NCBI GenBank assembly: GCA_023662875.1
Contig: JAMPIG010000041.1
Location: 1 to 33,363, forward strand
Reading direction: 5' to 3'
DNA from: Roseburia sp.
GTDB taxonomy: Bacteria > Bacillota > Clostridia > Lachnospirales > Lachnospiraceae
Length of the DNA stretch: 33,363 nt
The number at the start of each line of letters is the position of its first letter. Position 1 is the stretch's first letter. Positions 23,866 to 31,960 of this stretch are shown one piece after another. Under the pieces are notes generated by a model that searched no databases, was not told the origin of the DNA, and saw nothing but the letters and a program-made list of their open reading frames with translations. A program made the translations under genes and the position numbers.

Positions 23866-23898
23866 GCAAAATCTGACAGCCGCTGCCGCATTTTCTGA
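23866..23898 (-). promoter_or_regulatory. Tandem operator before the importer operon
   Basis: In transcription direction TCAGAAAATGC (23898 down to 23888) and TCAGATTTTGC (23876 down to 23866) start 22 bases apart; nine of eleven positions are identical between the two half-sites, so this is the clearest copy of the repeat. It begins two bases past the stop codon of the histidine kinase gene. Confidence 0.68.
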
Positions 23899-23899
23899 T

Positions 23900-25627
23900 T
23901 TAAAGCGATCCGGCCTCCTCCCTTTTTGGCAGAAGCAGCTCCGCTACCGCCCCGCCCGCAGGGGCATTGTAAAAGAAAAACCGGGCCTGGCTTCCATACA
24001 TCAGATAGATACGGTATTTGATATTATCGATTCCTATATGGCGGGAATGATAACAGAATTCCGTCACAGGAGCGTTGAATTCCTCCAACTTGTCACCCGG
24101 ATATCCCTCTCCGTTGTCCGATACCCGGACGCTGATATACATGCCGTCCTTCCTCTCGACCTCCTCTACGGCTACCTCTACCGCCAGAATCTGTCCCTTG
24201 CGGCGGGCATGCTTTACGGAATTTTCCACAAAGGTCTGAATCGCCAGAATCGGCACACAGCAGTCCATCAACTCCTCCTTCACGTCCTTCTGCACCAGAA
24301 TCGGCATCTCGCCCCGCACCATATAAATCTGGCAATAGGCCTCCACTTCCTTCAGTTCCTCCCGTATGGTTACCAGGCTTTCCTGATTTCGGAAAACATA
24401 GCGAAAATGCTCCGAAAGCCACCGTATCATGAGGCGCACCGTATCCACATTTTTTTCCGATAAGAGAGAATCCATCAAATTCAGACAGTTGATAAAAAAA
24501 TGAGGATTTACCTGCAGCTGGTAATACTGCAGCTTGGCCGCATTGGCCTCCATCTCCTTCATGTATTTCTCCTGCTGCATATGCTGCATCTCACTTACGA
24601 TTTCATCCAGCCTCCGATTGATTTTCAAAAGCTCCAGCGCCTTTACTCCCTCCGCCTCGTCCTCCGCCTGCCCGTCTTCCTTCATTTTATCAAGACGCCT
24701 GGCCAGATGCTCCACCGGCCAAACCAGGGCATGGTTGAAGAGGTGCAGCACCGCCAGAAGAACGATAATCAGGATCAGCGGGATGAGAATGAACAGCAGC
24801 CAGAATTCCCAGCTGCCCATCAGCTCCGGAATGCTCCCTGTCTCCTGTATCACCGCCAGCCGCATCTCGAGAAAGCTGATCGAATCCGTCGCCACAACAT
24901 ATCCAACCCCCCGGGCAGCTCCCCGATCCGTACCCAGGGCGAGCAATTTCGCCGCTTCCTGCCCGGTCAGACCTTTCCCCACTGTTTCCAGTATCTCCCC
25001 GCCGTTATAAAACACAAGAGCAAAATCTTCCTCCGCCGGAAAATAGCTGTTCAGGTTCAGGACAAAGCCCACCAGCTTTTGCCGGATTCCCTTCATATAG
25101 ACAAGATAGGTTTCCTCCTCATACCGAAAATACCCTTCATGATAAGCCTCGTCGCCTATCCGGTTCAAATAGGATTTCAGACAGAGATTCAGGCGGTAAT
25201 TATCTCCTCTGTGGTCAAACTCGCTGTATTGACTTCGCAGGGTCTCCTTTGAGGCATCGTAGAAAAAAACGCCTCCGAAATAATTCAGTATCCCGGCCCT
25301 TCCCTCCAGATTGTTTGTCAGATAATAGGTGGAGCTGTACCATTCCGGCTCCGACAGAAACGGCCTCTTCAGGATCTGGAACTGCACGTTTTCGCTGTAT
25401 ATCCGGTCTACATAGCTCTTCATGGACTCAATATCCTTATTCAGACGCTGGGCGTAATGATTTGCCACAATCTGATTACTCCCGGTCAATTCCTCCGTCG
25501 TTCTCAGAATGGAATAAACTCCGTAAAGTACAAAAACGGCCAGCATCAGGCCGGAGGCCACCGCCCAGCCCGCCAGCAGATATCTGCGCAAAGAAATGAC
25601 TCTTTCTCCTCTGTTAATCCTTCTCAT
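23900..25627 (-). CDS. YesM-type sensor histidine kinase
   Basis: The 575-residue membrane kinase has helix 1 at about 16-40, an extracellular sensor region (about 45-270), helix 2 at about 275-299, a HAMP-like and coiled linker (to about 360), then the His_kinase domain with phospho-acceptor H376 in QVNPHFFINCLN. The ATPase domain has the N-box FVENSVKHA, DNGEGYPGD and GIDNIKYRIYLMYG. YesM kinases sense sugars or a binding protein and act on YesN regulators. The start at 25627 has GGAGAGG eight bases upstream; an upstream TTG at 25669 is less likely. No regulator gene is adjacent. The YesN-type regulator gene at 11487-13121 is the probable partner. The gene precedes the binding-protein gene in the same direction. 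Confidence 0.93.
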   Translation of the reverse strand: MRRINRGERVISLRRYLLAGWAVASGLMLAVFVLYGVYSILRTTEELTGSNQIVANHYAQRLNKDIESMKSYVDRIYSENVQFQILKRPFLSEPEWYSSTYYLTNNLEGRAGILNYFGGVFFYDASKETLRSQYSEFDHRGDNYRLNLCLKSYLNRIGDEAYHEGYFRYEEETYLVYMKGIRQKLVGFVLNLNSYFPAEEDFALVFYNGGEILETVGKGLTGQEAAKLLALGTDRGAARGVGYVVATDSISFLEMRLAVIQETGSIPELMGSWEFWLLFILIPLILIIVLLAVLHLFNHALVWPVEHLARRLDKMKEDGQAEDEAEGVKALELLKINRRLDEIVSEMQHMQQEKYMKEMEANAAKLQYYQLQVNPHFFINCLNLMDSLLSEKNVDTVRLMIRWLSEHFRYVFRNQESLVTIREELKEVEAYCQIYMVRGEMPILVQKDVKEELMDCCVPILAIQTFVENSVKHARRKGQILAVEVAVEEVERKDGMYISVRVSDNGEGYPGDKLEEFNAPVTEFCYHSRHIGIDNIKYRIYLMYGSQARFFFYNAPAGGAVAELLLPKREEAGSL

Positions 25628-25725
25628 ATACCGTACCTCTCCATTGCTGGTATCCTTCACACAATCCAAAATTCAGCCTGACTTCTTTTGCATACTTATT
25701 CCAGCCGTACAGCATATTCAACAGC

Positions 25726-26443
25726 TTATACTCCCAGCGTTCCGTCCGCGAGATCCTTTGCCGCAAACGGGATAAAATAAAACGGTATGGTCAGCAATTT
25801 CTGTTCCGCATGATAGCCATAATGATTCCTGGAGACCTTAATTGCGATCTCAAACTTGTTGCCATGCCATTTCTGGCACAAATGATCACGAAAGCTGTAT
25901 GGCAACAAGTTGATGCACACAAAACGCCAAAGGGCGGCGTTTTGGTGCCCGCTGTCTCGGATTTTGGCAAGAGATGCCAAAATCTCTCGCGGCTCCGTCT
26001 GACGTCATTTACTTTCATACTTATGATTTGAAATTTTTCCGAGTAAATTAAGCGTTCCTCTGCCTTTCTTGACGTCGATCGGATAAAGCCAGTTTTCAGA
26101 CTCGACAATAAACGCAAGCTCGGCGGAAGCCTTGCCACGCCAATCTTTTTATGGCGTTATATAGCATTCTATTGCCGTTCAGCAAAAACTCGTCAAAGGT
26201 CATCGGATAGATGGTAACCTGATTTATTTTACCCACAGGGAAAAAGAATTTGCCGCTTTCCCTTGCGCCTCTCTTTTTGCTCTCTATTTGAAGCTTAATT
26301 CGAACCATTGAACCGGTTGCAACAACGGGAATTTCTCTGAAATCCTGACAAAAATATTTCAGAGAAGATAGAATATTGGGACATTCCTGCGCTTCATCAA
26401 ATTTTATAATGCAATTCGTTCCACAAAAGAACCCCTGGGACAT
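25726..26443 (-). pseudogene. Decayed AAA_14/DUF4143-type ATPase
   Basis: Pieces of one gene lie in different frames on the minus strand. The first reads DEAQECPNILSSLKYF, VVATGSMVRI and FFFPVGKINQVTIYPMTFDEFL, the Walker B and downstream part of AAA_14 ATPases, and stops after about 115 residues. A second frame holds ELAFIVESENWLYPIDVKKG, the conserved end of the DUF4143 domain, up to a stop. A third holds VSRNHYGYHAEQKLLTIPFYFIPF, the usual C-terminus. The Walker A region and most of the middle are gone. These genes are often mobile or horizontally acquired, and the stretch is visibly richer in A+T than its surroundings. It is not expected to make a working protein. Confidence 0.75.
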
Positions 26444-26665
26444 TTGATAGCAGTATCATAATATAATCCGCACCTTTTTGCAAGTTATTTTAATAATTGT
26501 TTGCACCATTTCCCGGATTTCCGAGTTAATTATCTGCATCAAAATCGCTGTTTTTGCGTCATCTATTTGCACCTTCTTCGATATTCGGTTGCCATGTGTG
26601 CCCCGAAGCGCACAATGGCATAAATCCACTCCCTTGAAACAGTATACCAGGAGAACCGGGAACTA
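26444..26665. other. AT-rich gap without a recognisable gene
   Basis: This 222-base stretch lies between the decayed ATPase and the exporter ATPase gene. A minus-strand frame of about 40 codons (DDAKTAILMQIINSEIREMV within it) is open but has no start or ribosome site that I trust. It may be further debris of the decayed gene. No clear terminator for the exporter operon is seen here. Confidence 0.35.
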
Positions 26666-27316
26666 TCATTCCGCCTTCCTCAGCTCCTTCGAATCGATCT
26701 GATAAACGTTCCGGCACAAACCCTCTATCTCCTCCTGATGATGGGATGTCATAAGGATCGTAACGCCCTCCTGCGTATTCAGCCTCGCCAATAATTCCCG
26801 GAAGTCCTTCACCGTTTTTTTATCAATCGCGTTAAACGGCTCATCCAGAATCAGCAGCGCAGGCTTTTCCATAAGAGCCTGCGCGATGGCAAGACGCTGC
26901 TTCATGCCCAGGGAATACTTGCCCACCCTGACCTGAGAGGCCGGATCCAAACCCACCAGCCTCATGGTCTCTTCCAGCTCTGCTCTCGTTACTTTTTTTA
27001 AGATTCCCGCTATAATCGAGAGATTTTTCAGCCCCGTCTCATTGGGCAGAAACCCGGCATTATCCAAAATAACGCCTATGTCCTTAGGAAACTTCCCTTT
27101 TTCGAGCTTTTCGCCTCCTACCGTGATCTCCCCTTCGTCCGGTCGGACAAGTCCACAGATCATTTTCAGCAGCACGCTCTTCCCCGAACCGTTTTCGCCT
27201 ACAATAGCGCAGCTCTCCCCCCGCTCCACCCGGAGGTTCAGATCCGTAAACAGAACATTGCCCTTATATGCCTTTTTCACATGGTTTATCTGTATCTTAC
27301 TTTCCGATTTTTCCAT
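26666..27316 (-). CDS. ABC transporter ATP-binding protein (exporter type)
   Basis: The 216-residue ATPase has Walker A GENGSGKS, a Q-loop-like region around DIGVILDNAGFLPNETGLKNL, signature YSLGMKQR, Walker B ALLILDEP and the switch His in MTSHH. The short size, and a Q-loop position that reads IGVILDN instead of the usual Gln, fit small exporter ATPases of the BcrA/LanF type. It is last in the operon after three ABC-2-like membrane proteins. AAGGAGG lies ten bases before the ATG. The exported substrate is unknown; antimicrobial peptide resistance or peptide export is typical for this architecture. Confidence 0.9.
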   Translation of the reverse strand: MEKSESKIQINHVKKAYKGNVLFTDLNLRVERGESCAIVGENGSGKSVLLKMICGLVRPDEGEITVGGEKLEKGKFPKDIGVILDNAGFLPNETGLKNLSIIAGILKKVTRAELEETMRLVGLDPASQVRVGKYSLGMKQRLAIAQALMEKPALLILDEPFNAIDKKTVKDFRELLARLNTQEGVTILMTSHHQEEIEGLCRNVYQIDSKELRKAE

Positions 27317-27357
27317 AGCCTCTGTTCCTCCTTATTTTTGTTTTCACGAGCAATGAG

Positions 27358-27444
27358 TCAAAGCCATGCCTGTACGACCTTGACAAATGTCGCGAAAGTC
27401 AAATTCTCCGCCCCTTGGAGCGCTTGTCCCTCCGCCATGGTCAT
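27358..27444 (-). other. Possible 28-residue peptide gene in the exporter operon
   Basis: The 160-base gap between the third membrane protein and the ATPase contains ATG-to-TGA frame 27444 to 27358, with peptide ending ENLTFATFVKVVQAWL. A purine-rich but poor ribosome site (GGCGGGCGGG) is close to the ATG. There is no double-Gly leader or Cys-rich core. It may be chance, an unlisted small peptide, or remnant sequence. Confidence 0.15.
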
Positions 27445-27476
27445 CCCGCCCGCCGGAAACCGGCTGTCGCCTCTGT

Positions 27477-28127
27477 CTACCTGTCTGCATATTTTTCCGC
27501 GAAATCCCGAAACGCAAGAAAGAAAACCGCGCACACCATAATCAAATTGACCGCCAACTGAACCGGCAAGGCCGGACGCTCCCCGCCCGTCACAAAATTC
27601 AGCAACAGTCTTCCCGCAAGAACCGCCAGAAAACCCGCCTCCGCCTTCCCGAAAATACAATGCAACGCATACGCGGCAAGACAAAAGCTCAAGGCTTCCA
27701 GGCCTTCCTCCGCCAGAAGAAACGGCAGACCGCTCCGCTGCAAAAGAACTCCCGAATTTCCGCCAAATACCGTCAGGCTATGGAAAACTGCCATAACCGC
27801 CGTCCCGACGCCATAATAACATACAGCCCTTCCGACGCATCCCGCGTAAATGTGCAAAAATACGCTTCCATAACTTCTCCGCCGCAAAAAAAGATAGATG
27901 GAAAACCCGCTTTCCAGGCGCAGTAAATGCAGATACACAGAGAGCCAGGCCGCCAGGCGCATGGCGATCCAATAAATGCAGTCCGCCCCCAGCCTGTGGA
28001 ACGTGCGGTTCCACAGACAGACCAAAAAATCCTCTCCGCTCTCCCTCAGAAAAACCTCTGAATACCAGGCAAGCAGGCAAAAGAGCAGAAAATAACTACT
28101 CCGTCTTACGAGTTTCCTCGAAAACAT
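27477..28127 (-). CDS. ABC-2-like membrane protein, third subunit of the exporter
   Basis: The 216-residue hydrophobic protein has about five to six predicted membrane segments and no assigned motif. It contains aromatic-rich helices (SSYFLLFCLLAWYSEVF near the start) and basic cytoplasmic loops (FLRRRSYGS). The start at 28127 (MFSRKLVRRSSYF) has GGGAG eight bases upstream and overlaps the preceding gene by 32 bases, which suggests coupled translation. Upstream starts would add a Cys-rich segment translated from the overlapped gene and are unlikely. Its role as a permease subunit rests on gene context. Confidence 0.68.
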   Translation of the reverse strand: MFSRKLVRRSSYFLLFCLLAWYSEVFLRESGEDFLVCLWNRTFHRLGADCIYWIAMRLAAWLSVYLHLLRLESGFSIYLFLRRRSYGSVFLHIYAGCVGRAVCYYGVGTAVMAVFHSLTVFGGNSGVLLQRSGLPFLLAEEGLEALSFCLAAYALHCIFGKAEAGFLAVLAGRLLLNFVTGGERPALPVQLAVNLIMVCAVFFLAFRDFAEKYADR

Positions 28128-28851
28128 AATCCTTTCTCCCATTCCATTCATCTGCCAGAAAAAACAAAAGCAACAGCAGGAAGATCCAGTACGTCCCGTA
28201 AAACCGATACCCCGGTCTCTCCCGCCCAAACAGCCTGTAAGCGATATTCCCCCAGGGAGTCCACATGATTACCGTTTTCAGCGCCAGCTTTACCGCTAAA
28301 AGATTGAGCAGTGAAACCGACACGGTCAGCATCACGCCCAGTATTGCATTCCCCGCCGCATGAAGCAATAACTCATACAGCAGGATCATCACACAGACAT
28401 AGCAAAAAAGATTCAGAAACTGCATGAGGATAATCCCCGCAGGATGTCCGGAGGATAGAAAGAGCCTCTGCGGAGCAATCGGCAGAGAAAGCCCTATGAG
28501 AAAAAGAATCCCTATATGCTCCAGCAATACCGCCATGGCAAAAAAAGCCTTCGCCAGAAATCGGATCAGGAAAAACTCATTTCTCGTGCGATACCGGAGT
28601 AAAAGAGGATATCTGCAGACCTCCTGACTCTTTCCGCCGGTCCATGCCAGGCACAAAAAAGGAAACAATACCAGGAAATAATTCTCCTGTGTCAATGAAT
28701 ATACAATAAATTCACCGACAGACGCTCCCGGCCAGTCCATCCGAAAAGAATCCAGATGTACATATGCCGCCATGACCGAAAGCAGGCCTTGAAGGATTAG
28801 CTTTTTCCAGAAACAAAACTCCCCCGATTCCAGCCTAAGCTTTGCCAGCAT
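28096..28851 (-). CDS. ABC-2-like membrane protein, second subunit of the exporter
   Basis: The 251-residue protein has about six membrane segments. It begins MLAKLRLESGEFCFWKKLILQGLLSVMAAYVHLDSF, has a basic loop RYPLLLRYRTRNEFF as seen in ABC-2-type permeases, and ends with FLLLLLFFLADEWNGRKDYVFEE. GGGGAGGGG lies six bases before the ATG. It overlaps the preceding gene by 17 bases and the following gene by 32, so the three are surely one transcription and translation unit. No specific family is recognised. Confidence 0.72.
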   Translation of the reverse strand: MLAKLRLESGEFCFWKKLILQGLLSVMAAYVHLDSFRMDWPGASVGEFIVYSLTQENYFLVLFPFLCLAWTGGKSQEVCRYPLLLRYRTRNEFFLIRFLAKAFFAMAVLLEHIGILFLIGLSLPIAPQRLFLSSGHPAGIILMQFLNLFCYVCVMILLYELLLHAAGNAILGVMLTVSVSLLNLLAVKLALKTVIMWTPWGNIAYRLFGRERPGYRFYGTYWIFLLLLLFFLADEWNGRKDYVFEETRKTE

Positions 28852-29638
28852 GATAATCCCCTCCCCAGTACAACGCCAATCCGACTGCCGCCAATACTGC
28901 CTCATAAATCGGAACCGTCCAATATCCCAGCGGGTACACGTCTTTATAATAATATATTTGTAAGGGCATCATATCCAGAGCCGCAAACCAATTACCAATA
29001 AATGAACTTAGAATGGATGATGAAAAGATCGCATAGCAGAAAGGCAGCAACAACGCCAGATACTTGTTTTTGACCACCGCGCTTAAGCCCAGCCCGAACA
29101 GAGCAAATGCAGTACCTAATAGAGCGGCATGGAACGCATACATTACACAATACAGAACCACATGCTCCTCATAAAAGGAAGGGGCAAACAGGATATTGTG
29201 TCCGTAATATCGTTTAGCATAGTCCCAATCCGTATCCCCTAACAACCTGCAGACGGGAATCCATGCGAGACAAGGCAGCAGGATAGCCCCAAGGGCCGAA
29301 GCGCCGACCGCCAACGCCTTCGCTGACAAATAGCTTTTCCGAGAAGATTTCAGCAAAAGGAGCTGTCTGTAACCGCTGTCTCGATCGCTCCGATAGGAAA
29401 GGACATAGGGAATCATAACCACAATCGGGTAAAATACCGGCAACGCGGTTTTCATCCCCAAAAAGAAGCAATGAAAGTAAAAAATCCACCATGGTTCAGG
29501 AATCTTAATCGTGGCATGAGCGGGCGACAGATAATCGCTGCTGCCGAAAGCAAGCATCGCCAATGTAATTCCGCAGGTCACCCAAAAAGGTTTCGAGCCA
29601 AAAGCTCTTTTCAACTCGGTTTTTACCATGTCCTTCAT
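28835..29638 (-). CDS. ABC-2-like membrane protein, first subunit of the exporter
   Basis: The 267-residue protein begins MKDMVKTELKRAFGSKPFWVTCGITLAML, the cytoplasmic amphipathic start and first helix typical of ABC-2 permeases. About six helices and a cytoplasmic loop SYRSDRDSGYRQLLLLKSSRKSYLSAKA follow, the latter resembling the coupling loop of such permeases. A predicted outer loop (SPAHATIKIPEPWW) lies after helix 1. AAGGAGGG precedes the ATG. The gene starts 107 bases after the kinase gene in the same direction, with an inverted repeat between them, so it is the likely target of the two-component pair. The exported substrate is unknown. Confidence 0.78.
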   Translation of the reverse strand: MKDMVKTELKRAFGSKPFWVTCGITLAMLAFGSSDYLSPAHATIKIPEPWWIFYFHCFFLGMKTALPVFYPIVVMIPYVLSYRSDRDSGYRQLLLLKSSRKSYLSAKALAVGASALGAILLPCLAWIPVCRLLGDTDWDYAKRYYGHNILFAPSFYEEHVVLYCVMYAFHAALLGTAFALFGLGLSAVVKNKYLALLLPFCYAIFSSSILSSFIGNWFAALDMMPLQIYYYKDVYPLGYWTVPIYEAVLAAVGLALYWGGDYHAGKA

Positions 29639-29698
29639 TGGCCTTGCCCTCCTTTCGGATCAAGCATACCGCAAAAAACTTCTTTGTGCCGTCCGTTG

Positions 29699-29725
29699 TA
29701 CTAATTGGGTAACATTAATGTAGTA
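29699..29725 (-). promoter_or_regulatory. Inverted repeat upstream of the exporter operon
   Basis: TACTA (29699-29703) and TAGTA (29721-29725) flank an AT-rich core containing ATTAAT in the 107-base gap between kinase and exporter genes. LytTR regulators usually bind paired short sites near promoters, so this could be the operator. No confident -35/-10 pair was found. Confidence 0.3.
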
Positions 29726-29745
29726 ATCAGGCGCTTCCCCAAAAG

Positions 29746-31032
29746 TCAGTCTTCCTCTTTTCCTTCCGGCATATACAGGAGCAATACGACGCGAAACAGA
29801 TCTCCCTCCGGAGACACCTCCATGATCCCATCATATTTTTCCACCATCTTTCTGACATTTTCCAGGCCAATTCCATGAAGACCTTCTTCCCTTTTTGTTG
29901 TCAGCAGCTTTTTACGTCCCGCTTCGCTGTCGAAAGCAGCTTTTCCGTTATAACTGTTTTCTATCTGAATCCTTAAAACGCCCTGCTGTAATTCAATAGC
30001 GACATCCAACCTTTTTTCCTCCGTCTGCCTTGCCGCCTCAATGCCGTTCTCCAGCAGATTACCCAGAATCACATTAATGTCAAAGGAGTGTCCCATCGAC
30101 TTCGGCAGCCTCACATTTACAGTTACGGTGTTCAGCTCCTCCTTTGCCCTGCGGAGCAGATAGTTCATCACGCTGTCGATCTCCAGATTTCCGGAAGACA
30201 CGATCTCATTCGGATTGGTTATAAAATCCTGCATCGCGCTGATATATTCCTCCATCGCCCTGTTTTCGCCTTTTGCCGCCAGTATTTTCAGTTCATTCAT
30301 ATGATGCTTCATATCGTGCCGCAACGCCCTGACCTTTTCTTCTCCCCGCAGCATGACGTCCAATTGATTTGCATATCCCTGAATTTCCCGACGCAGTACC
30401 TCGTTTTCATATTGATGAAAAAGCGCGTTCGAGAGCATGTTATATCGATAAAACGTAAAAAAATTCACCAGAATAAGGCCGATACTCGCTATAACCAATC
30501 CCGTTTCCGTACTGCTTTTCGTAGAAATAAGCATCCAGAGCATTCCAATACTGCATATGGGAACGAATGCCAAAGACAGATTCCGGATATTTTGCGCCCT
30601 CCGCCTGGCATCCACAAGCTTCTCTGTGAGAAGCTCGCAAATCAATATCAGAAATACCGTAAACACCTCGTAAATCTGGCTGAATCCCAGGCCGTCCTGA
30701 TAATTGACAAACAAAAGAGTGGAAATCGTATCGCATCCCATATGAATCAGATATACCGAACCGGTCACAAACAGAATCATTTTAAGAGATCTTGTATAGG
30801 TCAAAACGATCAAACCGATCCCCGCCAGATTACAGGCGATATTCATCCAGACGGTATGAAAGGCCAGATAAACAGCCGTATTGACTACGAAAAATCCCAC
30901 ATATGCCAGCATATGTCTCATCCGCCTGGCACCATTTCCCTTTTCCCCATCCTCCAAAAAGATATGGACAAATCTGCTGATCAGGTAAATCCGAAACAGA
31001 TTCGTTGTCACACAAAGAATAAGATCCCTCAT
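29746..31032 (-). CDS. GHKL-type sensor histidine kinase (AgrC-like architecture)
   Basis: The 428-residue protein has about six N-terminal membrane segments (to about residue 195), a coiled helix (200-235), the phospho-acceptor region RALRHDMKHHMNEL with H239 most likely, and a GHKL ATPase domain with N-box NLLENGIEAA and HGIGLENVRKMVEKYDG. This is the layout of peptide-sensing AgrC-like kinases. It follows the LytTR regulator gene after three bases, so the pair is cotranscribed. No AgrB or AgrD gene is in the window, so the signal is unknown. It probably controls the exporter genes downstream. Confidence 0.88.
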   Translation of the reverse strand: MRDLILCVTTNLFRIYLISRFVHIFLEDGEKGNGARRMRHMLAYVGFFVVNTAVYLAFHTVWMNIACNLAGIGLIVLTYTRSLKMILFVTGSVYLIHMGCDTISTLLFVNYQDGLGFSQIYEVFTVFLILICELLTEKLVDARRRAQNIRNLSLAFVPICSIGMLWMLISTKSSTETGLVIASIGLILVNFFTFYRYNMLSNALFHQYENEVLRREIQGYANQLDVMLRGEEKVRALRHDMKHHMNELKILAAKGENRAMEEYISAMQDFITNPNEIVSSGNLEIDSVMNYLLRRAKEELNTVTVNVRLPKSMGHSFDINVILGNLLENGIEAARQTEEKRLDVAIELQQGVLRIQIENSYNGKAAFDSEAGRKKLLTTKREEGLHGIGLENVRKMVEKYDGIMEVSPEGDLFRVVLLLYMPEGKEED

Positions 31033-31035
31033 CTT

Positions 31036-31737
31036 TTATCCTCTCAACAGCCTTTCCCTTACCTGCTTTCGATATGCCTTACTGATGGGCAGTACCGCAC
31101 CGTCATCCATCTCCACCGTTTCGTAAGTATAACGTACCACATGCATCCTGTTGATCACATACGACTGATGAACCGTAAAGAAATCCCGGGGCAGCCTTCT
31201 CTCCAGCTCCCTTATCGCGCCATAAAACTCTCTTTCCGCCCCCTGCGCCGCGATCTTTATTTTTCGACCTTTGCTCTCAAAATAAAGGATTTCGCCATAG
31301 GAAAGATAGTAATAATCTCTGCCGTTTCGGAATTCAAAACGCTCCGTATTTTTTTCGAGCAGCTCCATTGCCAGATCAAGCGCCCTCTCGATCTGCTGTG
31401 CGGTAATCGGCTTTACCAGGAAATCCATAGGTTGTGTTTTGAATAATTCCAATGCGTAGGAGGAATGATTCGATATATAAATAATCTGCATCCCCCGATC
31501 CATCCTCTTATTTCGGATAAAGTCTCCCACCTGTATTCCGCTTAGCTCCATCAGCTCGATATCGAGAAAAAGAACGTCCAAATGACCGCCCCGTTCCAGA
31601 TATTTACACAGTTCCTCGCCGGTATACCACACTTGAATATCTATTTTCCGTTTGTTCTTTTCCGCATACCGCAGTATCATTTCCTCAAGTGATGCGCAAA
31701 TATTTTTACCGTCGTCGCATATCCCTATGTTATACAT
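31036..31737 (-). CDS. LytTR-family response regulator
   Basis: The 233-residue regulator has a receiver domain (acidic D8-D9, phospho-acceptor D59 in LFLDIELMELSG, conserved Lys in DFLVKPI) and a C-terminal LytTR DNA-binding domain (about 134-233: YLSYGEILYFESKGRKIKI, FTVHQSYVINRMHVV). The start at 31737 (MYNIGICDDG) is preceded by GAGGGG; an upstream TTG at 31767 would add ten residues. It is first in a unit with the GHKL kinase and probably the exporter. Unlike the YesN-type regulator in this window, its receiver keeps the conserved Lys. Confidence 0.92.
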   Translation of the reverse strand: MYNIGICDDGKNICASLEEMILRYAEKNKRKIDIQVWYTGEELCKYLERGGHLDVLFLDIELMELSGIQVGDFIRNKRMDRGMQIIYISNHSSYALELFKTQPMDFLVKPITAQQIERALDLAMELLEKNTERFEFRNGRDYYYLSYGEILYFESKGRKIKIAAQGAEREFYGAIRELERRLPRDFFTVHQSYVINRMHVVRYTYETVEMDDGAVLPISKAYRKQVRERLLRG

Positions 31738-31840
31738 ACCACCCCTCGCAATATTTGATCTACACAATATCGCTTCGTTTCCTTGTTTACCGCCTCATTT
31801 GAAGCCTTGTTCCGACCAACTGTTCTCCTATTATGCGCAG

Positions 31841-31957
31841 AACAGACTCGGAAGCCTTCGCCTTCCTCGTTCGCGTTGCTCGGACGAAGCTTTCTCGGCC
31901 CCCGGCTCGTTCAGGCACGGCCTGCGCCCGAGAAACCTCCGTCCTCTGCTCATGCGC
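31841..31957. repeat. Tandem 120-base structured repeat, copy 1
   Basis: Copy 1 matches copy 2 (offset 120) at 110 of 117 positions by hand count. It contains the same three inverted repeats as copy 2, but each has one mismatch. One stem pair is exchanged (T31893-A31933 here, C32013-G32053 in copy 2), which preserves pairing. It lies in a 413-base stretch without a convincing gene between etfA and the LytTR regulator gene. Confidence 0.75.
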
Positions 31958-31960
31958 ATG

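Noticed and set aside
29639-29745. A specific -35/-10 promoter for the exporter operon
   Set aside because: Several AT-rich hexamers can be paired, but none reaches a convincing match at 16-18 base spacing, so only the inverted repeat is listed.
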